From the NCBI RefSeq assembly GCF_010671605.1, contig NZ_JAABOO010000002.1, positions 124,001 through 188,000 on the forward strand: DNA of 64,000 bases, written 5' to 3'. Position numbers and translations under genes: made by a program. This stretch comes from Leptobacterium flavescens. Its GTDB lineage: Bacteria; Bacteroidota; Bacteroidia; Flavobacteriales; Flavobacteriaceae. Under the pieces are notes generated by a model, which was given only the letters and a program-made list of their open reading frames with translations, did not search any database and was not told the origin of the DNA. Positions within the stretch are counted from its first letter, which is position 1. The number at the start of each line of letters is the position of its first letter. Positions 53,896 through 62,253 of this stretch are shown piece by piece.

Positions 53896-55206
53896 TTACT
53901 TTTTTATGTTTAGGAAATCGAGAACATCGTTATATAAACCACTGTCATTTGCATATAAAGCGTAATTTTTAGCAGAACTAAACCATTCTTTTGTACTAGG
54001 CTTTACTTTTTTTATTGCTTTAAGCAGATCCTTTGTACTTAAGGGTTTCGGGATCCCGTCTGAAAATGATTGTTGTAGTTTGTTTTCGATGGCAATATCG
54101 ATCACCGCCTTAATATCGGCACCGGAAAAATCTTTGGAAGCTTTTCCAAGAGACCTGTAATCGATATTCTCTATAGGTTTATCATTAAGCAGTATATTGT
54201 AGATGGCTATTTTAGCCTCAAGGTCAGGTGGGGAAACAAAAATAATCCTGTCAAAACGGCCTGGTCTCCTAAAGGCTGGATCCAAATACCAGGGGGCATT
54301 GGTCGCTCCTAATACAAGAACCCCATCGTTATCGGATTCTATTCCGTCTAATTCGGCAAGAAACTGATTTATAACAGTGCGTCCTGCTGTTTTATTAATG
54401 TCGTTCCTGTTAGCTCCCAACGCATCTATTTCATCGATGAATATTACGCAGGGTTTGTTTTTCCTGGCTGTTTCGAAAATTTCATGAAGATTTCGCTCAG
54501 AACTCCCTATCCACATATCGAGGATCTCATTGATCCCCACATTGATGAAATTAGCGTTTATCTCACCCGCAGTTGCCTTTGCCAAATGTGTTTTTCCACA
54601 TCCGGGAGGTCCGTATAGCAAGATACCTCCTCCGACCTTCTTTCCATATGCTTTGTATAACTCAGAATGCTCCAGAGGCTTTATAATTTTCAGAGAGATC
54701 TCCTCCTTTACATTTTCCATTCCTCCGACATTGGCAAATCTGACATCGGATTTTTTTATAAAACGCAAAGCATCTTCATCGGTAAAGTTCTCATCTGAAA
54801 CTGGAATCGACTTTAATTTTAAAACAGCATCAAAGTCCTCATTTTCGTAGGCGGGATCTGTTTGAAGTATCTTTTCATAATTTTCTTTAGCTTCCGGGTA
54901 TTGTTCCTGATTTATATGACAGTAACACAGTAGCTCAAGGAATCGTATTTCTGCATGTTGCTGGATCAATTCTTCCAGAATAACCTCAGCAGCCATATAT
55001 TTTTGCTGTTTAAAGTAATTGGCAGACAGGCCGTACTTCGCCTCTGTATGCGTATCGTTCAACCTTAAAACTTCCAGATAGTGCTCTTCTGCTTCTTTGT
55101 ATTGATTTTGCTGATGATAAATTTTAGCGATCCTGCATCTCAGGGGGATATTTTGAGGAGAGAATGACAAAGCTTCCAGCAAGTCATTTAAGATAGAGTC
55201 GTCCAT
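53896..55206 (-). CDS. TPR-domain AAA ATPase
   Basis: This 436-residue protein starts at ATG 55206 (MDDSILNDLLEA). It has TPR-like helices (about 1-125), a short linker with FANVGGMENVKEEI (158-170), then one classic AAA module: Walker A GPPGCGKT (199-206), Walker B CVIFIDEID (253-261), and arginine fingers in FRRPGRFDR (312-320). A C-terminal helix (WFSSAKNYALY) is reminiscent of single-ring AAA proteins of the Vps4/katanin style. It is likely a hexameric unfoldase or remodeller. It is transcribed with the TPR membrane protein, and no protease domain is present. Confidence 0.85.
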   Translation of the reverse strand: MDDSILNDLLEALSFSPQNIPLRCRIAKIYHQQNQYKEAEEHYLEVLRLNDTHTEAKYGLSANYFKQQKYMAAEVILEELIQQHAEIRFLELLCYCHINQEQYPEAKENYEKILQTDPAYENEDFDAVLKLKSIPVSDENFTDEDALRFIKKSDVRFANVGGMENVKEEISLKIIKPLEHSELYKAYGKKVGGGILLYGPPGCGKTHLAKATAGEINANFINVGINEILDMWIGSSERNLHEIFETARKNKPCVIFIDEIDALGANRNDINKTAGRTVINQFLAELDGIESDNDGVLVLGATNAPWYLDPAFRRPGRFDRIIFVSPPDLEAKIAIYNILLNDKPIENIDYRSLGKASKDFSGADIKAVIDIAIENKLQQSFSDGIPKPLSTKDLLKAIKKVKPSTKEWFSSAKNYALYANDSGLYNDVLDFLNIKK

Positions 55207-55331
55207 TCTTGTATTCAAATTTGAAGTAAGTATACAACAAATCCCAAATAAAAGAAAGAATTTGGCTTCCCTTTTACTTTAAAACTACCCTGTCTTTATC
55301 AAATACGGGATTTAGCATATAGTACTGACGA

Positions 55332-55895
55332 CTAATTATCCAGATCGGTAGCGTCGGCTTCCTTTGCATGCCGGTTTACAGGTACTTTGATATAGACATC
55401 CAGCTTGTTTTCACGACGCAGATCGGCCATTTCAATTCCGAAATCCATTAGGTTGATAGAAGCAAAACCCGCTATAATACCTTCTGAATACATGATATCC
55501 AGGGATACTTTCTTTGTAACATCTCTGATGGTAAGCTTTCCATCCACTATATAACCGTGATCCATTTCCATGATCTTGGTACTTCGGAAGCTGATAGTGG
55601 GGAATTTCTTTTTATAAAGAAATTTTTTAGACATCAGTTTGATGTCCCTGATCTTACTTCCGGTCCGGACGGACTCTGTTTTTAGGTCGGCGTGAACATA
55701 GGAATTGTACAGTTTATCCGGGTCGAAGAATACTTTGGTGGTAAGTCCGCCAATAGAACCCGTAATATCTTTTGAAGCCAGATGAATATTGATCTCTGCT
55801 TCCTTATCCAGGATGGTTATTTTGTTTTCAGTCTTAGAAGGTAAAAATAACATCCCGAGGCTAATCCATAGGAGTAATTTTTTTCCAAATAACAT
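55332..55895 (-). CDS. YceI family protein
   Basis: This 187-residue exported protein has an N-terminal signal (about 1-20), the YceI beta-barrel pattern (INIHLASKDITGSIGG, FPTISFRSTKIMEM, GKLTIRDVTKKVSLDI) and ends with MDFGIEMADLRRENKLDVYIKV. YceI proteins bind isoprenoid lipids in the periplasm; their role is unclear. No neighbour gives further hints; the intergenic region before it is repeat-rich. Confidence 0.87.
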   Translation of the reverse strand: MLFGKKLLLWISLGMLFLPSKTENKITILDKEAEINIHLASKDITGSIGGLTTKVFFDPDKLYNSYVHADLKTESVRTGSKIRDIKLMSKKFLYKKKFPTISFRSTKIMEMDHGYIVDGKLTIRDVTKKVSLDIMYSEGIIAGFASINLMDFGIEMADLRRENKLDVYIKVPVNRHAKEADATDLDN

Positions 55896-56337
55896 GATTT
55901 TTAAGATTTAAGGCTGGTTAAATATAGTAAAAATCTGATAATCAGTCAAAAATCATCGACGAACGGTAAAAAACGCACTCAATTTTACTTTTTGTTAATT
56001 ATCAGATTTTGCTTCAAATTTTGAAATTATAAATGCTGAATTTTAAGTTTTGAATGTGTGATCTTTGGATTAGAAAGTTTTTAAATTCCACCTCTCGACG
56101 AGCCTGTATCGAGCGTAGTCGAGATGCTCGAGGTGACATCAAACAACTAAAAACTAACAACCACCAACGCGCACCGAAACTTGCGCCTCCGCTAAAGCTT
56201 CAGCAGCATGTGGATAGTGAAGGTGTGACAACCAATAACCAATAACCAATGATCAATTAGCAATGACCAACTTCTAACAGCTAAAAGCTAAAGGCTAACA
56301 ACTAACAACCAACAACTAAACGCTAACAACCAAACAA
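55896..56337. repeat. Intergenic region with degenerate CTAACAACCAACAA tracts and an inverted repeat
   Basis: No gene found in these 442 bp. 55896-56087 is plain AT-rich sequence. 56088-56135 is an imperfect inverted repeat: CCACCTCTCGACGAGC against GCTCGAGGTG, with a GTATCGAGC core, related to the element at 58724-58830. 56140-56337 is a low-complexity, A/C-rich stretch built from CTAACAAC, CCAATAACC, AAAAGCTAAAGG-like words, similar in style to 58833-59200. Confidence 0.65.
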
Positions 56338-56892
56338 TCACTTCGTATCTGCTTCGGAGATCACCTGAGGGTAGGCTTTTTCCAGTTTTTTGATCTCGGA
56401 ATCGGTGAGTTCACCTATAGATTTGCCAAATTCTCTTAGTGCATAATTATTTCTCAATTCGGTAAATGCGGCGGAGAGTTCGTTCTGTACAGCCACAAAA
56501 TAACGATAGGAGGCTTCCCGGTCTGCGGTAAGTGAGATGATCGCTTCCTGAGGGTTATCTGAGGAGTCGGCCAGTTTTTTCCCTGAACAGTAAGTACAAG
56601 TCCCATCTCCGTTATTATCGATAAAGGAAACGGCAAGCGATCTTAACTCAGATAATTCTATAACCTTATCCTCTGCAAAGAGCTGATTTTGTTTGTTGAT
56701 CAGGATCCTGAATACATTTCTTTCATTCAGGTCTACAGTGCAGGGTGGATTTTCACAATCCCTTGGAAGTCGGCGATTGATCCCTTCGTCGTCCTGGATA
56801 GTGGTGGTTACCAGGAAAAAGATCAGTAATAAAAAGGCAATATCTGCCATGGAGCCGGCATTTACCGGTTCTTGTCTTCTCGGAGTTCTCAT
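56338..56892 (-). CDS. ExbD/TolR-like biopolymer transport protein
   Basis: The 184-residue protein starts at ATG 56892 (MRTPRRQEPVNAGSMADIAF); a longer in-frame reading would overlap the promoter side of terC and lacks family character. It has one N-terminal span with the ExbD/TolR Asp (SMADIAFLLLIFFLVTTTI) and a periplasmic C-terminal domain containing a two-Cys stretch (DCENPPCT) and CTYCSG. ExbD works with ExbB to energise TonB; here no exbB partner is adjacent. A Pal-like or gliding-motor link is possible. Confidence 0.8.
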   Translation of the reverse strand: MRTPRRQEPVNAGSMADIAFLLLIFFLVTTTIQDDEGINRRLPRDCENPPCTVDLNERNVFRILINKQNQLFAEDKVIELSELRSLAVSFIDNNGDGTCTYCSGKKLADSSDNPQEAIISLTADREASYRYFVAVQNELSAAFTELRNNYALREFGKSIGELTDSEIKKLEKAYPQVISEADTK

Positions 56893-56981
56893 AATATATG
56901 GTTTTAATGTTGTGGAAATGAGCACAATATTAATGCCAAAGCAGGTTGTTGAAAAAAAGAAGAAGGGAAGGAGTTGCAATT

Positions 56982-57013
56982 TTGCTCGGCATGTGCTTTT
57001 TAACTTATATTTG
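56982..57013 (+). promoter_or_regulatory. Promoter of terC
   Basis: TTG (56982-56984), 21 bp, TATATTTG (57006-57013): a full match to the Bacteroidota consensus. It lies 33 bp ahead of the ATG at 57047, which argues against the longer open frame that begins at 56693. Confidence 0.65.
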
Positions 57014-57046
57014 AGACTTCATTACAGAAAATACATCATATCTCTT

Positions 57047-57817
57047 ATGGAACAGATTTTTACGCTGGACAATTTTATCACTTTAGGAATGTTAACGCTG
57101 CTTCAGGCAGTTTTGGGTCTCGATAACCTGCTTTATATCTCCCTGGAATCCAAAAGGGCTCCGGAAGAAAAACAAAGCCGGGTTCGATCTATAGGTATCG
57201 GACTCGCTATTATTTTGCGTATTGCGCTTTTATTCCTGCTTATTCGTGTGATCGCTTATTTCCAGGACCCTATTTTTGGCTTCGATGCCAAAGATGTTAT
57301 CGAAGGGCACTTTAATATTCACAGCCTGATCGTCCTTGCAGGAGGAGTGTTTATCATGTATACCGCAGTAAAGGAGATCTGGCATATGCTGAAAATGGAA
57401 GAGGATCATGCCTCTCAGGATAAGAAGCCTAAATCCATAAATATGATCATCACTTCTATCGTGATCATGAATATAGTTTTCTCTTTCGATTCTATTCTTA
57501 GCGCAATGGCACTGACCGATGTTTTCTGGGTGATGGCAACAGCCATTATTATTGGAGGATTACTTATGATATGGCTTTCGGGCAGGGTAACCAGTTTCCT
57601 TAAAAAGAACAGGATGTACGAGGTACTGGGATTGTTTATCCTTTTTATCGTTGGGATCATGCTGTTATCGGAAGGAGGACACCTGGCACATCTGAAGCTC
57701 TTCGGAAATGAGATCACTCCAATGAGCAAGACCACCTTTTACTTTGTGATCGTCGTGCTGGTGGTGATCGATATTATCCAGTCAAAATATCAAAAGAAAC
57801 TCTCACGGACCAAATAG
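57047..57817 (+). CDS. TerC family integral membrane protein
   Basis: The 256-residue protein has seven to eight membrane spans with the family's acidic residues inside them: GLDNLLYI and VFSFDSILSAM. TerC proteins are linked to tellurite resistance, metal ion handling (Mn2+ export) or secretion-associated metalation. The start is set by the promoter at 56982-57013. The DMT transporter starts 18 bp after the stop and is probably cotranscribed. Confidence 0.9.
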   Translation: MEQIFTLDNFITLGMLTLLQAVLGLDNLLYISLESKRAPEEKQSRVRSIGIGLAIILRIALLFLLIRVIAYFQDPIFGFDAKDVIEGHFNIHSLIVLAGGVFIMYTAVKEIWHMLKMEEDHASQDKKPKSINMIITSIVIMNIVFSFDSILSAMALTDVFWVMATAIIIGGLLMIWLSGRVTSFLKKNRMYEVLGLFILFIVGIMLLSEGGHLAHLKLFGNEITPMSKTTFYFVIVVLVVIDIIQSKYQKKLSRTK

Positions 57818-57835
57818 ACTAATCCGCGAAAAATT

Positions 57836-58678
57836 ATGGAGCTCCGGAAAGCCATTTACTTTATGATCCTGAGTACTCTGGCCTTTACCGGAATGAACGG
57901 GCTTATCAAGTACCTGACCGAGTATACAGCATACCAGCTGGTATTTTTCAGATCGGTGGGGTCGCTGGTATTTACCTTCGGATATTTATTCAGATATAAA
58001 GTGCCCTTACTTGGGAATAACCGTAAACTCCTTTTGGTCCGCGGACTGGTAGGGGTAACGGCAATGTCTCTCTTCTTTATGGCGGTTCACTATATGCCCA
58101 TAGGCTCTGCTGTGGCTTTGCGTTATACATCGCCGATCTTTGCAGCTATTTTTGCTGTTTTATTGTTAAGGGAGACTATAAAACCCCTTCAATGGCTGTT
58201 TTTTGCCATAGCCTTTGCCGGAGTTCTCGTCCTTAAAGGATTTAACGGGGAGATAAGTACCATAGGGATTGTTTTAGGGTTGATATCCGCACTTTTTAGC
58301 GGATTTGTATATATCATCATCAGAAGATTGGGGAAGGCGGAACATCCGGTCGTGATTGTCAATTATTTTATGTGTGTAGCCACACTGGTAGGAGGAATCT
58401 TGTCCATCTTTAATTGGATACCGCCTACTTTTGAAGATACATTGTTGCTGCTAAGCCTTGGTGTTTTTGGCTTTTTTGGGCAGTTGTTTATGACCAAAGC
58501 CTTTCAATTGGGAGAAACCAATGTTATTGCTCCTATAAAATACGTGGAAGTAGTATTCGCTATTCTGGTAGGGGTCGGTTTTCTGGGAGAGACCTATTCC
58601 TGGTACAGCGTTACCGGAATGGCAATGATCATAGGAGGATTGCTGTTGAATCTGTGGTATAAGAGCAATAGACAATGA
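57836..58678 (+). CDS. DMT/EamA family transporter
   Basis: This 280-residue inner-membrane protein has ten predicted spans in two EamA repeats (about 1-140 and 145-280). Drug/metabolite transporters of this kind move small metabolites or amino acids. Substrate is not predictable. It is the second gene after terC (18 bp gap). The 584-bp region after it is repeat-rich. Confidence 0.9.
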   Translation: MELRKAIYFMILSTLAFTGMNGLIKYLTEYTAYQLVFFRSVGSLVFTFGYLFRYKVPLLGNNRKLLLVRGLVGVTAMSLFFMAVHYMPIGSAVALRYTSPIFAAIFAVLLLRETIKPLQWLFFAIAFAGVLVLKGFNGEISTIGIVLGLISALFSGFVYIIIRRLGKAEHPVVIVNYFMCVATLVGGILSIFNWIPPTFEDTLLLLSLGVFGFFGQLFMTKAFQLGETNVIAPIKYVEVVFAILVGVGFLGETYSWYSVTGMAMIIGGLLLNLWYKSNRQ

Positions 58679-58723
58679 GCAATAAACAATGAACAATTAG
58701 CAATGATCAATTAAGACAAAATT

Positions 58724-58830
58724 TGTCAATTCGAGTGATCCCAGAGGGATTGTATCGAGAATCAAATTTTGTGTTTATCCACTTTAACTGTTCTCGATAC
58801 TTTTTCCTGCGGAAAAAACTCGAACTGACA
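58724..58830. repeat. Inverted pair of extragenic palindromes with swapped inner hairpins
   Basis: Left unit 58724-58761: TGTCAATTCGAGT, then the hairpin ATCCC-AGA-GGGAT, then GTATCGAGAA. Right unit 58791-58830, in reverse orientation: TTCTCGATAC, then the hairpin TTTTTCC-TGC-GGAAAAA, then ACTCGAACTGACA. Outer blocks are shared with one mismatch, while the inner hairpins have unrelated sequences that still pair perfectly. A spacer of 29 bp lies between the units. This resembles a BIME-like REP pair. Confidence 0.75.
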
Positions 58831-58847
58831 TTCCTCTCATTACTCAC

Positions 58848-59140
58848 TACCAACGAACAACTAAACGCTAACAACCAAATTCCAATCTCCAATCCCGATA
58901 GCTATCGGGACCAAATTCCATATTCCAACCTCTCACTACTTAATACTTTGTACTCAGTACTTAATTCTAAAAACACACCCCTAAAGTCCCCTCAAGGGGA
59001 CAATGCTAACCGCTAAAAGCTAAGGGCTACCAACGAACAACTAAACGCCACCAACCAAATTCCAAGCTCCAATCCCGATAGCTATCGGGACCAAATTCCA
59101 GATTCCAACCTCTCAATACTCACTACTTTGTACTTAGTAC
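58848..59140. repeat. Imperfect direct repeat, 180-bp period, each copy with an 18-bp palindrome
   Basis: Two stretches of about 115 bp (58848-58965 and 59028-59140) have matching words in the same order. Each holds the perfect palindrome TCCCGATAGCTATCGGGA (58893-58910 and 59073-59090, exactly 180 bp apart). Between them sits a separate hairpin, GTCCCCT-CA-AGGGGAC (58986-59001). The region of 584 bp around it has no coding sequence that I can support. Confidence 0.75.
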
Positions 59141-59141
59141 T

Positions 59142-59172
59142 AACCAACAACCAACAACCAACAACCAACAAC
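59142..59172. repeat. 7-bp tandem repeat (AACCAAC), 4.4 copies
   Basis: Four full copies of AACCAAC and a partial one. It lies about 90 bp upstream of the M1-like peptidase gene, so copy-number change could alter spacing upstream of that gene but not its coding frame. Confidence 0.7.
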
Positions 59173-59262
59173 TAAACCCTAACAACTAAAAACCTCCAAT
59201 AATGTAACTTTTTGGATAGAACGAACTACTATTTAGTATAACCGACCTTAAACCTTTGATCA

Positions 59263-60651
59263 ATGAAATCAAAATATCTAATTCTTTCAGTTGCCTTCTT
59301 TCTTATAAACCTTCTTGTTGTAAATGCACAACCTCATATAAGCGGAAACGTATTTATTGATATGGATACAGGCTTGTTTAAATGCAATCTTAAATTGTCC
59401 GGGCTTCCGGAGCTGAAGGAGTATAAGATCCTGCTCAATAAAGGGATGAATATCAAATATTTTAAGGGCGCCGGAGGTGAGATCATACCTTACAGTGGTT
59501 ATTATGATCCTAATGTAAGGGGAGAAGGTACGGAATATGCCCTGACGGATGATAAAAGGAAGGAAAAGGATTTGCCTTCGGAATTTGAAGTATCCTATAT
59601 CGGAGCTTTTCCGAAGTATACGGATTCCCTGAATCATATCGATTTTAAGGGGATCATCGCATTGAATGACCAGACCATCAGGGCAGCGGAGCAGACCAAA
59701 TGGTATCCGGTGATCTACGATGCAAAGAACGACCGCCACATAAACAGTTATACTTATAAGTTATCGGTGGAAGTTAAAGGGGCGAAGACCATCTTTATTA
59801 ACGGATCGGCGCCTCAGCAGGCTGAGAAGGCCCAATTCTCTTCAACCAAAGCTGTACCCCTTTTACTATTTGCCGGGGATTATGATTTTGTGGGTGAAAA
59901 CGGCAACTATATATTAAACGCGTCTATAAACAAGGAGATAGCCTCCGGTATCTTCCGCAATATAGAAACCATAAAATCCTATCTGGCCCAAAAGCTGGAT
60001 ATTGCCTTTACCGATAATATTTATTTAATAAAACATAAACCCATCAACAAAAGAAGAAAGGGAAGTAGCTGGGGATTTAACACCTATCCCGCCTTTGCGT
60101 TTACCGGCCTGGACTTCGGTACTCTGGTGAACGAAGAAGGACGCTTTACCGATAACATCTTTAAATACTTCGGGCATGAGTTTGCGCATAATTATTTCGG
60201 GAACAATGTAATGTCGGGGAATTTGTCCTGGTTCTGGCTGGAATCCTTTGCCGAGTATTTGTCCTATAATATTTCCGAGGAAATGTCCGGAGAAGAATAC
60301 TTGTCAGGGATACTTAAAAACCATGTCAACAGTGTAAAGAACAAAGATTTTATTCCCCTGAGTCAGATTGAAAGCCCCGGGCAGATAGGGGATACCTACC
60401 GTTACAGAATGGCCCCGCTCATCCTCAAGTGTTTTGATCTGAATTTCGGAAGAGAAAAAACCAATAATACCTTAAAAACCCTGATCAATTTTGCGAATAC
60501 CGAATCGCTTAGCCTCGATCTCTGGGAAAAGGCCGCCATGCAAAGCGGGATCAGCCAAGCGGACTTCAATACCTTTAAGGAAAAGTTTATCGATGATGCG
60601 GCTTTTGAAAAAAATACCGTAGAGTTTATTTCAAACCACTATAAATTCTGA
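59263..60651 (+). CDS. M1-like zinc metallopeptidase, short form
   Basis: The 462-residue exported protein has a signal peptide (about 1-22, ending VNAQ). The zinc motif GHEFAHNYFGN (H305, E306, H309) is present; the third ligand is likely E327 in WFWLESFAEY, 17 residues after the second His where M1 enzymes usually have 18. The GAMEN exopeptidase motif is missing; the corresponding area reads SWGFNTYPAFAFTG (269-282). Length is much shorter than a typical M1 enzyme (about 850). It probably cuts peptides in the periplasm or outside, but the specificity is unclear. It is in contrast to the inactive-looking M1 domain at 6957-9782. Confidence 0.82.
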   Translation: MKSKYLILSVAFFLINLLVVNAQPHISGNVFIDMDTGLFKCNLKLSGLPELKEYKILLNKGMNIKYFKGAGGEIIPYSGYYDPNVRGEGTEYALTDDKRKEKDLPSEFEVSYIGAFPKYTDSLNHIDFKGIIALNDQTIRAAEQTKWYPVIYDAKNDRHINSYTYKLSVEVKGAKTIFINGSAPQQAEKAQFSSTKAVPLLLFAGDYDFVGENGNYILNASINKEIASGIFRNIETIKSYLAQKLDIAFTDNIYLIKHKPINKRRKGSSWGFNTYPAFAFTGLDFGTLVNEEGRFTDNIFKYFGHEFAHNYFGNNVMSGNLSWFWLESFAEYLSYNISEEMSGEEYLSGILKNHVNSVKNKDFIPLSQIESPGQIGDTYRYRMAPLILKCFDLNFGREKTNNTLKTLINFANTESLSLDLWEKAAMQSGISQADFNTFKEKFIDDAAFEKNTVEFISNHYKF

Positions 60652-60683
60652 TACCGGTTTATAACAATCGGAAATAAGACTCC

Positions 60684-61439
60684 TTAATCGGGGATACCGA
60701 ATTCATTTTTCAGGATGTCCTTTTCCTGTTCTTCGGTAAGCAGCGGAGTTTCCGTTTTGTTTCCGTTTGATCTTCGGATGTATTTGGAGTTTAAAATGGT
60801 CTTACGCCCGTCTGACGTGGCCAGGGTACAGATCTTGTTTTTTACGAAATGAGAATCGGGAGTATGTTGTTTAAGCTCGCATTCCTCCATAAAATCAGCG
60901 ATATGCCTTTCCTGCAGATCAAAAACATACTTCTTTTCCAACTTTCCGTTCTTAGCGGTTCCCGAAAGGAGATATTTGCCATTGTCGGAGCGGTCTATAC
61001 GGAAAACACCCGCCTTATCGGTTTGTTTTAACCCGGGAAGCAACTGTATAGGTTCGATAAACAGGTCTCCGTAACCCACATCTGCCAGCCAGGATTTCCC
61101 TTCAATAGTTACTATTAAAGCCATATGATCGAAAGGAGGCCCAAGTATCCCCTGATCATCGAATATACTTGCAGAAATGATCCTTACCTCAAACCCGATC
61201 TCATTCAGGAGCCAATGGAATAAATAATTAAGCTCGTAACAGAACCCGCCCCGGTTCCTATCGACTACTTTTTTGAAAAGAGCTTCTTTTTCCAGAACAA
61301 TCTCCCTTTTATTCTGAATATCCAGGTTTTCAAACGGAATATTGAGAATATGCTGCCGATGCAGGCGGATAAAAGTATCTTTATCTGCCCGGCTATCATC
61401 AGAGAAACGGAGTCGCCTTAAATACTCTGCAATATTCAT
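60684..61439 (-). CDS. nat: Arylamine N-acetyltransferase
   Basis: This 251-residue enzyme transfers acetyl from acetyl-CoA to arylamines or hydrazines. The catalytic triad can be seen: Cys67 in RNRGGFCYELN, His105 in PFDHMAL, Asp120 in ADVGYG. IPFENLDI near the N-terminus is typical. It is a single minus-strand gene, 113 bp from the LytTR gene. In Bacteroidota its native role is unclear. Confidence 0.93.
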   Translation of the reverse strand: MNIAEYLRRLRFSDDSRADKDTFIRLHRQHILNIPFENLDIQNKREIVLEKEALFKKVVDRNRGGFCYELNYLFHWLLNEIGFEVRIISASIFDDQGILGPPFDHMALIVTIEGKSWLADVGYGDLFIEPIQLLPGLKQTDKAGVFRIDRSDNGKYLLSGTAKNGKLEKKYVFDLQERHIADFMEECELKQHTPDSHFVKNKICTLATSDGRKTILNSKYIRRSNGNKTETPLLTEEQEKDILKNEFGIPD

Positions 61440-61551
61440 TGGTGGGTTTTAGTACCATCAAAATAAAGAAATTAAAAACGGTATTCCATCCGTAGAAAAC
61501 AAGAAAAATAAACAAACTCCTGTTAGAAACTTTTAAATCGGGATAATGGGG

Positions 61552-62253
61552 TTATTTCAGTAAGCCTGAAACATTCATTTTATAAAGCTTTCCGATAGGA
61601 ACAATATGTTCTCCGATAAAGATCCTGTTTCCTTCTATACTCTTGATGTGTTTTACTGCCACTGCAAAAGATTTGTGAACCTGCATAAAGTCGTCTCCCG
61701 AAAATGAGCCAAGCAGATCGGATATCTTTTCCCGAACGGTAATCATCTCTGTTTGGGTAAACACCTTGGTATAGTTTCCTGCTGCTTCTATATAGAGAAT
61801 GTCATCAATATTTACCTGAATATACTTTTTATCACTTTTAAGAAAGATGCTTTTTGTTTCGGGAACAGGTTCTCCGCTAACCGTCGGTGTTGGTAATTTC
61901 CCGGCAGAGCCTATTGCTTTATTAATGGCTTTCAGAAATCGCTCGAAACCAAAAGGCTTGAGTAAATAGTCCGTAATATTGAGTTCGTAGCCTTCCAGGG
62001 CGTATTCCTTATAAGCAGTCGTCACGATAACTTTAGGCGGAGAGGGAAGCGTTTTCAGGAATTCAAAACCTTTTAGCTTAGGCATATTCAGGTCCAGAAA
62101 GATAAGATCTACTTCATCTTTTGCCAGGTACTCAAATGCTTCCAGGGCATCGTAGCAGTTTTTCATGAGCTTCATATTCGGAAGCAGATCGCAGTATCCC
62201 TTAATAATATCATGGGCTACAAATTCGTCATCGATGATCAGATATTTTATCAT
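61552..62253 (-). CDS. LytTR-family response regulator
   Basis: The 233-residue regulator has a CheY-like receiver (about 1-120; phosphoacceptor Asp in LIFLDLNMPK, TTAYKEYALEGYELN, DYLLKPF) and a LytTR DNA-binding domain (about 135-233; DILYIEAAGNYTKVFT, FMQVHKSFAVAVKHI). It is partner of the histidine kinase that precedes it with a 4-bp overlap (ATGA). Target genes cannot be inferred from the window. Confidence 0.94.
   Translation of the reverse strand: MIKYLIIDDEFVAHDIIKGYCDLLPNMKLMKNCYDALEAFEYLAKDEVDLIFLDLNMPKLKGFEFLKTLPSPPKVIVTTAYKEYALEGYELNITDYLLKPFGFERFLKAINKAIGSAGKLPTPTVSGEPVPETKSIFLKSDKKYIQVNIDDILYIEAAGNYTKVFTQTEMITVREKISDLLGSFSGDDFMQVHKSFAVAVKHIKSIEGNRIFIGEHIVPIGKLYKMNVSGLLK

Noticed and set aside
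56693-57046. 118-codon N-terminal extension of TerC
   Set aside because: It overlaps the ExbD gene on the other strand, and a consensus promoter at 56982-57013 lies inside it, so the protein starts at 57047.
58723-59016. 97-codon open frame in the repeat island
   Set aside because: The sequence consists of extragenic palindromes and low-complexity words; no start signal or family resemblance.
59142-59172. CRISPR-like periodic repeat
   Set aside because: Units are 7 bp with no spacers and no cas genes are present; it is a microsatellite.
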